64,000 nt of DNA from Alphaproteobacteria bacterium (GTDB lineage: Bacteria; Pseudomonadota; Alphaproteobacteria; ATCC43930; CGMCC-115725), in the NCBI GenBank assembly GCA_028871055.1, contig JAGWON010000007.1:62001-126000 (forward strand). Reading direction: 5' to 3'. Every line of letters begins with the position of its first letter. Position 1 is the first letter of the stretch. Position numbers and translations under genes: made by a program. A model generated the notes under the pieces. The model had not been told where the DNA came from and did not search any database. It was given only the letters and a program-made list of their open reading frames with translations. This document shows positions 26,798-36,262 of the stretch, one piece after another.

Positions 26798-27930
26798 ACG
26801 GCGCCGCCGGCCTCGCCGCGAAATTGCGCCGCATCCGCGCGCTGGTGCGCAAGGAGAGTTTCCAGATCGTGCGCGATCCCAGCAGCATGATCATCGGCGT
26901 GCTAATGCCCGTGATGCTGATCCTGCTCTTCGGCTTCGCATTGTCGCTCGACGTGACCAGCGTGCCCGTGGCCGTCGTGCTCGAGGACCCGTCGCCGGCC
27001 GCAACCGACCTCGCCGCCGGCTTCCGCCTGTCGCCCTATTTCAATGCGCATTACACGACGTCGATGGAGACGGCCCGCGCCATGATGCTCGACCTCAAGG
27101 TCGACGGCATCATCCGCATCCGGCCGGATTTCGCCCGTCAGCTCGCGCTCGGCGACGCCGAGGTGCAGATCGTCGTCCACGGCAGCGACGCCAACCGCGC
27201 CCGGCTGATCGAGGCCTATGCGCAAGGCGCCATCGCGCAGTGGAGCGCGCGCCGCGCCTCCGCCGGCCAACCGGTCACGACCGGTCCAGTCGCGGTCCAG
27301 AGCCGCATCTGGTTCAACGAGGCGAACGACAGCCACTGGTTCCTGGTGCCCGGCCTGATCGTGATGGTGATGACGCTGATCGGCGCCTTTCTCACTACCA
27401 TGGTGATGGCGCGCGAATGGGAGCGCGGCACGCTCGAGGCGCTCTTCGTTACGCCCGTGCGCGTCGACGAGATCCTGTGGAGCAAGACGCTGCCCTATTT
27501 CGCGCTCGGCATGGTCGGCCTCTCGCTCTGCTTCCTCGCCGCCAAGTTCCTGTTCTTCGTGCCGTTCCGCGGTTCGCTCTGGGTGCTGACCGGCGCCTCG
27601 ATGCTCTATCTGCTGGTTGCGCTGGGCATCGGTCTGTTCATCTCGTCGGCGGTCAAGAGCCAGCTGGCGGCGAGCCAGCTCACCCTGGTAGCCACATATC
27701 TGCCGGCGCTGATGCTGTCGGGCTTCATCTTCGACCTGCGCAGCACGCCGCTCGCGGTGCAGGCCATCGCCGACGTCTTTCCGGCGCGCTATTTCGTGTC
27801 GCTGCTCCAGACCGTGTTCCTGGCCGGCGACATCTGGCCCGTGGTGCTGCCGGAGGCGGGCATCCTGCTCGGCATGGTGGTGGCGCTCGTCGCCGCCAAC
27901 CGCTTCGTCACGCGGAAGACGCTCGCATGA
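26794..27930 (+). CDS. ABC-2 type permease, YbhS-like
   Basis: A 378-residue ABC-2 permease with an N-terminal transmembrane helix (MIIGVLMPVMLILLFGFALS), a ~150-residue extracytoplasmic domain and five C-terminal helices. The TTMVMAREWERGTLEALFVTP motif is the classic ABC-2 cytoplasmic loop. It overlaps the ATPase and the next permease by 4 bases each and should heterodimerise with the latter. Confidence 0.9.
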   Translation: MNGAAGLAAKLRRIRALVRKESFQIVRDPSSMIIGVLMPVMLILLFGFALSLDVTSVPVAVVLEDPSPAATDLAAGFRLSPYFNAHYTTSMETARAMMLDLKVDGIIRIRPDFARQLALGDAEVQIVVHGSDANRARLIEAYAQGAIAQWSARRASAGQPVTTGPVAVQSRIWFNEANDSHWFLVPGLIVMVMTLIGAFLTTMVMAREWERGTLEALFVTPVRVDEILWSKTLPYFALGMVGLSLCFLAAKFLFFVPFRGSLWVLTGASMLYLLVALGIGLFISSAVKSQLAASQLTLVATYLPALMLSGFIFDLRSTPLAVQAIADVFPARYFVSLLQTVFLAGDIWPVVLPEAGILLGMVVALVAANRFVTRKTLA

Positions 27931-29057
27931 GCCAGCCGCTCGTCGACAGCCTGTGGCGCATCCTCGCCCTGGTGCAGAAGGAGCTGCTCGCCGTCCTCAA
28001 GGACCGGAAGAGTCGTTTCAGCCTGATGGTGCCGCCGATCCTGCAAATCCTCATTTTCGGCTATGCCGCGACCTACGATCTCAATTACGTGCCCTATGCG
28101 GTGCTCGACCAGGATCGCGGCGCGGCGTCGCGTGAGCTGCTGGCGCAGTTCGACGGCACCGGCATCTTCCAACGCGTCGCCAATCTCGACAACGCGTCCG
28201 AGATCGGCAAGACGATCGACGATCAGACGGCGCTGGTCGTCATCCAGATCGGCCAGGATTTCAGCCGCAATCTGGCGCTCGGCCGGCCGGCGGATGTCCA
28301 GCTGATCGCCGACGGCCGCAACTCCAACACCGCGGCGATCGCCAGCGGCTACGTCGCCACCATCGTCGACGCCTTCAACGCCCAGTGGCCGGCCAACCAC
28401 GGTCAGACCGGTCCACCGGTCGCGACGGCGATGCGCGCCTGGTTCAATCCCGAGCTCGAGACGCGCTGGCACATGATCCCGAGCATCATCGGCACCATCG
28501 TGATGATGATGACGATGAATCTGTCGGCGATGTCGGTGGCGCGCGAGCGCGAGAACGGCACCTTCGACCAGCTGCTGGTGACGCCGTTCCGGCCGGCCGA
28601 GATCATGATCGGCAAGGCGGTGCCGGCGATGTTCCTCGGTTTGACCCAGTCGACTATGATCCTGCTAGTTGCGCAGCTCTGGTTCCGTATCCCGTTCCAG
28701 GGCTCGGTGCTGACGCTCTATGCCGGCCTGGCGCTGTTCCTGATCGCGGCGGTGGGCGTCGGCCTCTTCGTGTCGTCGATCGCCGCCACCATGCAGCAGG
28801 CGATGATCTACATCTTCGTCGTAATCATGCCATTCGCCCTGCTGTCGGGTCTCACCACGCCGATCGACAACATGCCGCTCGCCTTTCAGTACCTCACGTT
28901 GATCAATCCGCTGCGCTACGCCATCATCATCGCGCAGCGCGTCTATCTCGAAGGCGCGGGCATTGGCCTGTTGATTCCGGATTTATGGCCGATGGCGATC
29001 ATTGCCGCGGTCACGCTCAGCGCCGCGACCTGGATGTTCCGCCACAAGGTCGCGTGA
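27927..29057 (+). CDS. ABC-2 type permease, YbhR-like
   Basis: A 376-residue second ABC-2 permease, start ATG 27927 overlapping the upstream stop. Same architecture: N-terminal helix (residues ~25-45), extracytoplasmic domain, then helices and the ABC-2 loop MSVARERENGTFDQLLVTPF. Completes a TetR-MFP-ATPase-permease-permease operon. A dedicated outer-membrane partner is not encoded next to it. Confidence 0.9.
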   Translation: MSQPLVDSLWRILALVQKELLAVLKDRKSRFSLMVPPILQILIFGYAATYDLNYVPYAVLDQDRGAASRELLAQFDGTGIFQRVANLDNASEIGKTIDDQTALVVIQIGQDFSRNLALGRPADVQLIADGRNSNTAAIASGYVATIVDAFNAQWPANHGQTGPPVATAMRAWFNPELETRWHMIPSIIGTIVMMMTMNLSAMSVARERENGTFDQLLVTPFRPAEIMIGKAVPAMFLGLTQSTMILLVAQLWFRIPFQGSVLTLYAGLALFLIAAVGVGLFVSSIAATMQQAMIYIFVVIMPFALLSGLTTPIDNMPLAFQYLTLINPLRYAIIIAQRVYLEGAGIGLLIPDLWPMAIIAAVTLSAATWMFRHKVA

Positions 29058-29204
29058 GCGCACCGCGTTTCGCCCGCCGCTTTCTGGTCGCCGCCGCCTA
29101 GACGCCGCTTCTGTTCAGCGGCACGGTCGAGTCCGATTTCGTCGTGCCCCGGCCGAAAACGCCCGCCGGCTGGGCCGATCAAGCATTACGGCCCCCAACC
29201 TTCC

Positions 29205-29462
29205 GATGCGTCCTGTCGTGCGCTGCACCCATGGCGTTCCGCCGGCAATGCCGCCGGTGTCGAATCGTGCTTCCCAGCGGCAGCAGCCGGCGTCTCCGCA
29301 ATAACCGGCCGCGACGCCAGTGGCGCCGCAAATCCGGCAGGCCAGGCGGCGCCGCAGCCGGCAGTGACAAAATCGCTACGACAGCCGACCGCGGCGCAAT
29401 CGACGCCGCAACAGTCGCTGACGCGGGGTCCACCGGTCGATCGGAGATGTATCGATCGCTAA
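29205..29462 (+). pseudogene. Decayed copy of the twin-CX3C secreted protein (see 36263-36742)
   Basis: The end of the region (29328-29462) translates to NPAGQAAPQPAV, then RQPTAAQSTPQQS, then PPVDRRCIDR and a stop. The intact gene at 36263 has QPAGQSGSQPAV, PQPTAAQATPQQS and RPVNERCVLLCLDHG in the same order, so this is a related copy in which the last Cys module is lost after the first Cys. Upstream, in another frame, RCVLSC and QCRRC at 29205-29260 may be the decayed first Cys module, with stop codons and frame changes in between. No usable start or single open frame. The similarity of the last ~45 codons is clear; the 5' part is tentative. The remaining stretch 29058-29204 shows no gene. 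Confidence 0.65.
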
Positions 29463-29533
29463 GATGTGCGCGCTACCCCGCGGCCGGAGCAAGCCACTCC
29501 GCGCCGACGGCGCCGACAAGAGGCAACCGAGCT

Positions 29534-29574
29534 AAAAAAATCGGCGGGACGGGGCTTGTGGCCCCGCGCCCGCC
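29534..29574 (-). terminator. Rho-independent terminator of the oxlT-like gene
   Basis: On the minus strand a GC-rich stem (GGCGGG plus GGGGC paired with GCCCC plus CCCGCC around an ACAAG loop) is followed by a run of seven T. It lies 28 bases after the stop of the MFS gene. Confidence 0.85.
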
Positions 29575-29601
29575 GGTTGGTTTACGCCCGCTAGTGCGGG
29601 C

Positions 29602-30858
29602 TTACTCGGCCGGTGCCGCGCGGCCGACTGGTCCGGCGATCTGCCTCGAGCGCAGCGGCTTGAGGACGAAGAGAGCCAGAGCCACGGTAACGAAGTTCAT
29701 GATCGCGGTGATGACGAACACCATGTGCCAGCTGCCGGTCGCCGCCTTGATGACGTTGGCGAGCGGCACCAGGAACGCGGCGACGCCCTTGGCGGTGTAG
29801 AGGAAGCTCAGGTTAGTGGTGCCGTATTTCTGCCCGAAGCTGTCGGTGCATGTCGACGGAAACAGGCTGAAAATTTCGCCCCAGGTGAGGAAGATCAGCG
29901 CCGCGAAGATGACGAAGGCCCAGGGCGAGGTGCCGGCCGAGCCCAACAGCCAATAGCTGATGCCGCCCAGGCCGAAGGCGATCGCCATGGTGTTCTCGCG
30001 GCCGATGTGGTCCGAGATCCAGCCGAACAGAGGCCGCGCCGCGCCGTTGGCGACGTTGTCCACCAGCAGCGCCACGGTCAGCGTCGTGCCGCCCAGGAAG
30101 ACCACCGTGTTGGCGACGTTGTAGTCGCGCGCCACCAGCGCCACCTGCGCCGCCGCCATCAAGCCGCTCGCCGCCACAAGTATGAACATGACGTAGAGCA
30201 CCCAGAACACCGGCGTCACCAGCATCTGGCCCGGTGTGTAACTCTGCGCCGACTGGATGACCTTGACCGCCGTCGGTTTCGGAACCTCACCCGCCTCCGG
30301 ATTGCGCAGGAACCACGCCACCACAAACACCACCGCGCCCTGGATCAGGCCGAACCAGAAAAACGCCGCGGCATAGCCGCTCGAGGCAATCACCGCCCGG
30401 ATCGGAATCACGGTCAAAGCCGCTCCAGCGCCGAACCCCGCCGCCGTCAGGCCCACCGCCAGACCGCGCCGGTCGGGGAACCACTTCACCGCCGTGCCCA
30501 CGCAGCTCGCATAAACCGCGCCCGCGCCAATGCCCGTCAGCGCCGCACCCACGTACAGCATCGACAGGCTCGTGGCCCACGAGTTCACGATCCAGCCCAG
30601 CGCCACGCCCACGCCGCCAACCGCCACCACCAGCTTCGGACCGATCTTGTCCGCCAGCCAGCCGTCCAGCGGCGTCAGCCACGTCTCCAGCGCCACGAAG
30701 ATGCTGAACGCCACCTGAATGTCGGCGATGACCCACTTGTTCGCCGCCGCCATCGGGTGGACGAACAGGGTCCAGCCATATTGCAGATTGGCGATCATCA
30801 CCATGCAGATGATGGCGACGATCAATTGTCCCCAGCGATTAGATGAAGTTCCGGCCAT
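29602..30858 (-). CDS. MFS transporter, oxalate/formate antiporter (OxlT)-like
   Basis: A 418-residue major facilitator with twelve hydrophobic segments, the length of OxlT. WGQLIVAIICMVMIANLQYGWTLF opens the protein, and the fifth-helix region VYASCVGTAVKWFPDRRGLAVGLTAAGFGAGAAL is the OxlT-type motif. The ATG at 30858 was chosen because GGAGGGGAAGG directly precedes it; the open frame upstream is not family-like. Substrate is likely a small mono- or dicarboxylate; no oxalate-decarboxylating enzyme is nearby, so specificity stays open. A clear terminator follows. Confidence 0.82.
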   Translation of the reverse strand: MAGTSSNRWGQLIVAIICMVMIANLQYGWTLFVHPMAAANKWVIADIQVAFSIFVALETWLTPLDGWLADKIGPKLVVAVGGVGVALGWIVNSWATSLSMLYVGAALTGIGAGAVYASCVGTAVKWFPDRRGLAVGLTAAGFGAGAALTVIPIRAVIASSGYAAAFFWFGLIQGAVVFVVAWFLRNPEAGEVPKPTAVKVIQSAQSYTPGQMLVTPVFWVLYVMFILVAASGLMAAAQVALVARDYNVANTVVFLGGTTLTVALLVDNVANGAARPLFGWISDHIGRENTMAIAFGLGGISYWLLGSAGTSPWAFVIFAALIFLTWGEIFSLFPSTCTDSFGQKYGTTNLSFLYTAKGVAAFLVPLANVIKAATGSWHMVFVITAIMNFVTVALALFVLKPLRSRQIAGPVGRAAPAE

Positions 30859-31060
30859 TTCCTTCCCCTCCTTGATGACCCGTTCCGACCGAACGGAATT
30901 TTGTTCTTCTTGGTATGCCACTATTTGAACAGCCCAAACCCGCTAACGCAAGCGCCTTGTGTACCTCGTATTGCGATGCAGCAGTAAAAAGTTAGCCGAA
31001 TTCCTCATTGCGCCGGTGCCGGCCCGCGAGTTTTCCACAAACCTGAGGCGAAGCGCCGCA

Positions 31061-34000
31061 TCAATCGTGGGCCGCGGCGCTCAGCTGCTTGCGCCGCCCG
31101 TGCAGGTAGAGGGCGGGAAGTAAATTCGTGCTGAGGAGCGCGCTCCACAAAATTCCGCCGAGAATGACGATGGCCAAGCCTTGCTCTGGCGCGGCGCCTT
31201 GTCCCCAGCCGAGCGCAGTCGGCAGCATGCCGAGCACGGCCGTCAGGGTGGTCAACAGAATGGGACGAAAGCGCACCTGCACGGCTTCGCGCACCGCGTC
31301 TTCCGGCGCCCGGCCATCGGCCTCGCTGCGGCGCGCATAGTGAAGCAGCACGATGCCCTGTCTGAGGCTGAGACCGATGAGCGTGACGAAGGCGATGAGC
31401 CCCGACGCATTGAGGCCAACGCCGCTCAAGGTGAGCGCCAGCGCACCGCCGGCGAAGGCGAGGGGAATCTGCAGCAACAGCACACCGGGGACGAGCCAAC
31501 CGTCGAACTGCAGGGCGAGGATGCCGGCCATCAGGACGAACGCCGCGACGGCGGCGATGCCGAGCCGCAGTGCCGCGCTCTCGAGTTCGGGATAGAGGCC
31601 GCCGAAGGCGATGTGATAGCCGGGCGGAAAATGCAGACCGGCGAGCGACCGTCGCGCGGCGGCAATGGCCGAGCCGGGCGCGCCGGCCGGCGTCGCCAGG
31701 ATGTCGAGCGCCCGCGCGCCGTCGATGTGGCGGAGCTGGTCCGGCGTGGCGGCGAGATCAAGATTGGCGAGCTGGCCGAGCGGCGTCCAACCGGCGGTAC
31801 GGATCGGCAGCCGGCGCAGCGCGTCGAGCGACTGGTCGGGCGCGCCGGCCATGCGCACGTAAAGGTCGAGGGGATAGTTGCCCTCCGGTACCGTGGCGAC
31901 GACCTCGCCCGCGAGCAGCGGCCGTAGCTGGGCGTAGAGCGCGGCCGGAGTCAGCCCATAGGCGGCGAGCGCGTCGGGCTTCGGCTGAATCTTCAGCTCG
32001 GTCACCGGATAGGCGTCGTTGTTGAAGATGTCGGTCAGCGCCGAGACCTGCCGCAAGCGTTCGACGACCTGCTGCGACAGAGCGTGCAGCGTGTCGATGC
32101 GATTGCCGAAAAGGTGGATGACGAAAGGCTGCGGCAGGCCCGACAGGCTCTCGCCGACGCGCTCGACCGTCGGCGTGTCGAGCGCCATCTGCATGCCGGT
32201 CGCCCGGCTTTCGCGCAGCAGTCGCGCGCCGATAGCGTCGAGGCTGTTTGCATTGACGTCGGGCTTGAGGCCGATCTGGATCTCGCCGGCATAGGCGGGC
32301 TCGGTATAGGCCGTATTCGCCGGCGAACCGATGCGCGCGAAGATGTGCGCCACCGCCGGGTCGGCTTTCAGCCGCTGTGTGAGGCCGAAAACGGCGGCCT
32401 CGGTGTCGGCGAGTGCGCTTCCCGGCGGCAGCGTGAAGCTCTCGAGCAGGACTCCTTCGTTGGGCAGCGGCAGAAAATTGACCCGCACAAGCGCCAGCCC
32501 GGCGATGCCCGCGACCAGCACCAGCGCGCAAACCAGAACGCCGCGCCACGGAAAGCGCAGCGTCAGGTCGAGCAGCCGTTCGTTGAGCCGGCGCAGGCTT
32601 TCGACGGCGCGGCCGCCCGCCGTGGGGCGATGAGGGGGCAGCGCCTTCATGAATCCGAGCCCGAACGGGATAAAGGTCAGCGACACGAAGAGCGACATCA
32701 GCAAGGCGAACGACATGGCGAGCGCGAAGGGAACGAAGAACAGGCCGGCGAGACCGCCGACAAAAAGCAGCGGCACGAAGACGGCGACGACGGTGATGGT
32801 ACCGGTCACGTCCGGGCCGGCGATGCCGGCAAGGCCACTCCAGATTCCCGCCCAGCGATCGTCGCCCTGCTCCCAGCGATGATAGATGCTCTCGAGCACG
32901 ATGATCGCGTCGTCGGCGAGGATGCCGATGGCGACGGTCAGCGCGCCGAGCGTCATCAGGTCGAGGCTCTCGCCGACGGCATAGAGTCCGGCGATCCCCA
33001 GCAGCAACGACAGCGGGATGCTGAGCGCCAGCGTCCAGATGCCGCGTCCGGCGCCGAGGATCCAGAACAGCACGGCGACGGCGAGCACGGCGCCGATGAG
33101 CAGGTTGCGTCCGAGGTCCGCGCCGATGATGCCGACGAGATGACCCTGGTCGTACATCTTGATCCAGCGCACGCCCTTCGGCAGCTGTGCCAGCGTCACG
33201 GCGAGCGTGCGCTGGACCGCGCGCGTTACCGGGACGGTCGATGCTCCCGGTTGCTTGAAGACCGCGATCGCGACGCTGGGATTGCCATCGAGCAGGACGG
33301 CGTTGTGCGTCGGCACCGGGCCGCGCGACACTCGCGCGAGCGCGGCGAGCGGAATGGGCCCGTCGGTGCCCTTGACGGCGATACGGCCCAGCTCGGCCGC
33401 CTGCGTCGGCGCGCCGCGCGCCTCGGCGAGCACGTCCTGGTGGCCGAGCGACACGTAGCCGGCCGCGCCCAGCACGACATGCCGTTTCACGGCATCGACA
33501 ATGGCGCCGACGCCGACGCCGTAGCGGTTCATCGCCGCGAGATCGGGTGCGACGAGCAACGCCTCGTCGCCGGTGCCATAGACGTCGACCCGCTGCACGC
33601 CGGGCAGCGCCCGCAGCTGCGGCACGATGCGCGTGACGACGGCGCGCTGTACTTCGACCGGCGGAATGGCGCCGGGAATTTCCACCGTGTAGTCGGCGAC
33701 CTCGTTGATGGCGTTGCCCATGATCTCGGCATAGGGCTCGACGCCCGACGGCAGCCGGCCGCGGGCGCGGTCGATGGCGCCGTTGACCGCCTGAAGATCC
33801 AGCGACGGAACCGTGCCGGAGCGGAAGCGCACGTCGTTCTCGACGACGCCGTTGCCCATCGTCGAACGGATGCCGACCACGTCGGGAAGCGACAAGAGCT
33901 GACCTTCGAGCGGCCGGACGACCAGCGTCTCGAGCTCGCGCGCGGTTGCGCCCGACACATGCGTGACCACGCTGATCTGCGGGAAGTCGAAGCGCGGCAG

Positions 34001-34117
34001 CACCTCGACCGGGATGTTGAGGAACGCGTAGGCGCCATAACCAGCGAGCGCGCCGTAGACCATGATCCAGAGGAGCGGCCGGAAGGCAAGGCGTCTGACG
34101 CCGTCGAGTTGTGCCAT
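31061..34117 (-). CDS. RND efflux permease (inner membrane)
   Basis: A 1018-residue AcrB/CusA-superfamily pump: first helix near residues 15-30 (PLLWIMVYGALAGYGAYAF), large periplasmic loop, and the TM4 proton-relay Asp-Asp in GILADDAIIVLES near residue 398. Two duplicated halves are apparent. ATG at 34117 lies 5 bases after the membrane-fusion-protein stop, so the two form an operon. No outer-membrane factor is attached to this operon. A copper link is possible because a cupredoxin gene is divergent from it, but metal-binding residues cannot be confirmed by eye. Confidence 0.88.
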   Translation of the reverse strand: MAQLDGVRRLAFRPLLWIMVYGALAGYGAYAFLNIPVEVLPRFDFPQISVVTHVSGATARELETLVVRPLEGQLLSLPDVVGIRSTMGNGVVENDVRFRSGTVPSLDLQAVNGAIDRARGRLPSGVEPYAEIMGNAINEVADYTVEIPGAIPPVEVQRAVVTRIVPQLRALPGVQRVDVYGTGDEALLVAPDLAAMNRYGVGVGAIVDAVKRHVVLGAAGYVSLGHQDVLAEARGAPTQAAELGRIAVKGTDGPIPLAALARVSRGPVPTHNAVLLDGNPSVAIAVFKQPGASTVPVTRAVQRTLAVTLAQLPKGVRWIKMYDQGHLVGIIGADLGRNLLIGAVLAVAVLFWILGAGRGIWTLALSIPLSLLLGIAGLYAVGESLDLMTLGALTVAIGILADDAIIVLESIYHRWEQGDDRWAGIWSGLAGIAGPDVTGTITVVAVFVPLLFVGGLAGLFFVPFALAMSFALLMSLFVSLTFIPFGLGFMKALPPHRPTAGGRAVESLRRLNERLLDLTLRFPWRGVLVCALVLVAGIAGLALVRVNFLPLPNEGVLLESFTLPPGSALADTEAAVFGLTQRLKADPAVAHIFARIGSPANTAYTEPAYAGEIQIGLKPDVNANSLDAIGARLLRESRATGMQMALDTPTVERVGESLSGLPQPFVIHLFGNRIDTLHALSQQVVERLRQVSALTDIFNNDAYPVTELKIQPKPDALAAYGLTPAALYAQLRPLLAGEVVATVPEGNYPLDLYVRMAGAPDQSLDALRRLPIRTAGWTPLGQLANLDLAATPDQLRHIDGARALDILATPAGAPGSAIAAARRSLAGLHFPPGYHIAFGGLYPELESAALRLGIAAVAAFVLMAGILALQFDGWLVPGVLLLQIPLAFAGGALALTLSGVGLNASGLIAFVTLIGLSLRQGIVLLHYARRSEADGRAPEDAVREAVQVRFRPILLTTLTAVLGMLPTALGWGQGAAPEQGLAIVILGGILWSALLSTNLLPALYLHGRRKQLSAAAHD

Positions 34118-34122
34118 GGGCG

Positions 34123-35163
34123 TCAGTCGGGCGGCTGATAGCGCTCGCTGATGCCGCGATGGAACTCGAGATAGGCGTTGGCGACCACCACCGCGGTTCC
34201 CGGCGCGAGCCCGCTCTCGATCAGCGTCAGCGCGCCGCTTCTCGGACCCGGCGTGACCATCTGCGGCTTGTCCCCTTTGGCGGTGTGAACGACCACCCAC
34301 CAATGGGCCCGGTCGAGGATCAGGGCGCGCGTCGGCACCGCCACGCCGCTCACGGTTCCGGCATCGACCGTCACGGTGCCGGCTTCGCCGTCGAGCCAGC
34401 CGGGCGCGTCGTTGGCGGCGGTCAGGTTCACCGTCCGCCCGCCGTCGCGGTCCAGCGCACCGACCACCGCGCGCACTTTCACCGGAATGGCCGCGCCGCC
34501 GCTCGCCGGGACGAACTGTCCCGGCATGCCGGCGCGAACGATGTTGGCGTCGGCGCCATACAACGTGGCGCGCAGCCACAAATCTTTGGCCGACAACAAC
34601 GTCAACAACGTCTCGCCCACCGCGACGTGCTCGCCGGCGGCGGCGTTCAGCGTCAGCACGCGGCCGGCCTGCGGCGCGTGCAAGACCGCCATGTCTTCGG
34701 CGGCGCTCAGTTCGGCGCGGGCGCTGTCGCGATTCGCCCGCGCATTGCTCACGGCGGCCTCGGCCTTGTCGACCGCGCCGCGCGTGCTCAGCCGTGCGGC
34801 CAGCTTCTGGCGCTCGATCGCCAGCTCCTGCTGCGCCCCTTTGACGGTCGCCTCCGCGGCGGCGAGCGCGGCCCTGCGCGCGCCGAGCAACGCATCGATC
34901 GGCGGACCGGCGAGCCGGCCCAGCACCGCCCCGGCGGCGACGTCGTCACCGGGCTGGACCGACACGTCCCGCAACATACCGTCGACGCCGGCGCGGAGGC
35001 GCAGCACCGACCGCGGCTCGACGTCACCATAGGCGGTCACCCGCATGGCGATGGTTTGCGCTTTGGCGACCCAGAGCGCGTCCTCCGCGCCGGCCGGTCG
35101 CGCGGCGAACGTCAGAGCGGCGACCAGAGCGCCAACCGCCATGCATCCAGATGTGCGCGTCAC
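34123..35163 (-). CDS. RND periplasmic adaptor (membrane fusion protein)
   Basis: ~346 residues from GTG 35163 (an ATG at 35142 is also possible; a longer frame to 35217 is not). A signal peptide ends near AGAED. Then come a first lipoyl half (RAGVDGMLRDVSVQPGDDVAAG), an alpha-helical hairpin rich in Ala, Glu and Arg (residues ~85-155), a second lipoyl half (MAVLHAPQAGRVLTLNAAAGE) and beta-barrel domains. Acts with the RND permease 5 bases downstream. Divergent from the cupredoxin gene across ~217 bp. Confidence 0.85.
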   Translation of the reverse strand: MTRTSGCMAVGALVAALTFAARPAGAEDALWVAKAQTIAMRVTAYGDVEPRSVLRLRAGVDGMLRDVSVQPGDDVAAGAVLGRLAGPPIDALLGARRAALAAAEATVKGAQQELAIERQKLAARLSTRGAVDKAEAAVSNARANRDSARAELSAAEDMAVLHAPQAGRVLTLNAAAGEHVAVGETLLTLLSAKDLWLRATLYGADANIVRAGMPGQFVPASGGAAIPVKVRAVVGALDRDGGRTVNLTAANDAPGWLDGEAGTVTVDAGTVSGVAVPTRALILDRAHWWVVVHTAKGDKPQMVTPGPRSGALTLIESGLAPGTAVVVANAYLEFHRGISERYQPPD

Positions 35164-35266
35164 CGTTGTATTCCCGTGGGGCGAAACGCTGTTTTCGCCC
35201 GCGTTGTCTGGCGGCACGAAGGATAGCCGCCGCTGGGAAGCATGACCATCGTCGCGATATTACACG

Positions 35267-35289
35267 TTGTTCATCACGAATTGTTCATC
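35267..35289. repeat. Direct repeat TTGTTCATC in a divergent promoter region
   Basis: TTGTTCATC occurs at 35267-35275 and again at 35281-35289, a 14-base period, between the divergent RND adaptor and the cupredoxin gene. Spaced direct repeats in such a place can be regulator sites. No regulator gene is adjacent. Confidence 0.4.
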
Positions 35290-35380
35290 GGCGCGGTGGC
35301 GGAAAAATCCCCAGCCGTTCCAGCCTTCGATGTAGTTTGCCGCCGCTCGCATGTTCGCAATCCAACACAAGGGACCACCG

Positions 35381-35815
35381 ATGAATTCCCAAGCGCGTTT
35401 TTTCATTGCCACCGCCATTTTTCTTGCCGGCATACCGCTGGCGCTGGCGGGCGAGCCGACCTCGGTCAAGGTGACGTTGTCGGACCAGGCCGGGAAGAAC
35501 ATGGCCATCACTCTCAGCCGGGACAAGGTGAAGGCGGGACCGGTCGAGTTCGAGGTCACCAACACCTCGACCGACCTGATGCACGAATTCCTGATCGCGC
35601 CGTGGAAAGGCAAGATCACGAGCCTGCCCTATGACGCGAAAGCCAAGGCAGTGGCCGAGGATAAGTTGCCTCGGCTCGAGGGTGTCGAGGACATGAAGGC
35701 CGGCGCGAAAGCAACGATCCGCCTCGTGCTGGCGCCTGGCGACTACGTGGTCTTCTGCAATCAGCCGGGCCATTACAAAATGGGCATGGAGCGGCGGTTC
35801 ACCGTCACCAAGTGA
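35381..35815 (+). CDS. Secreted cupredoxin (blue copper protein)
   Basis: 144 residues with a signal peptide (cleavage near ALAGE, residue ~24) and a plastocyanin/azurin-like beta-sandwich. All copper ligands are present: His68 in LMHEF, Cys126 and His131 in CNQPGH, and Met136 (Met134 possible). AAGGGA upstream supports the ATG at 35381; an in-frame ATG at 35351 would add ten residues. Expected to be a periplasmic electron carrier or copper carrier. It is divergent from an RND efflux operon. Confidence 0.85.
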   Translation: MNSQARFFIATAIFLAGIPLALAGEPTSVKVTLSDQAGKNMAITLSRDKVKAGPVEFEVTNTSTDLMHEFLIAPWKGKITSLPYDAKAKAVAEDKLPRLEGVEDMKAGAKATIRLVLAPGDYVVFCNQPGHYKMGMERRFTVTK

Positions 35816-35860
35816 CTGGCGGGGGTCGTAAGTTGGTTTCACCGCCGGGATGAATGTTGT

Positions 35861-35957
35861 GCGTCCTTCGACTGCGCGCCTCCGGCGCGCGCTCAGGATG
35901 AGGCATTTCTTAATGCGATAAAGAAATGTCCTCATGCTGAGCCCGTCGAAGCACGCA
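35861..35957. repeat. Long imperfect palindrome, REP-like intergenic repeat
   Basis: CCTTCGAC, GCTCAG, ATGAGG and ATTTCTT on the left are mirrored by AAGAAAT, CCTCAT, CTGAGC and GTCGAAG on the right, forming a ~95-base hairpin. It occupies the gene-free region 35816-36262; I see nothing else in that stretch apart from the ribosome site of the next gene. Confidence 0.7.
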
Positions 35958-36262
35958 GGATGGTGGTGCAATTCTCAAACTGACTCATTATCGAGCAGCG
36001 GGGTCGTTCGTTCGGCTTTTGATCGCCGCGTCACCGTGAGCGCCGGCGCAGCAACCCAATCGACTTCATTGCAGTGTCGCCCGGTGCGCCGTCTCGCGAC
36101 TTCCGCAACGACCCTGCCGGCGCTGCCGTGCATGCGGCGCTTGAGGCCGTCCGGCATTCAGCGCAAGAATACGTGCCCTCTATGCCCTCGCCACGGACGC
36201 AGCTCCGTCAGGCACGGCGGGATCGGTTCTGCGTCATCCACGCAAGAAAAAAGGAAATTGCC

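Noticed and set aside
29144-29800. 218-codon plus-strand open frame after the YbhR-like gene
   Set aside because: It crosses the oxlT terminator and runs antisense into oxlT, and its Arg-rich sequence mixes frames of the decayed twin-CX3C copy.
32084-34138. 684-codon open frame antisense to the RND permease at 31061-34117
   Set aside because: Highly charged shadow translation (many Arg, Asp, Gln, His) against a well-recognised RND pump.
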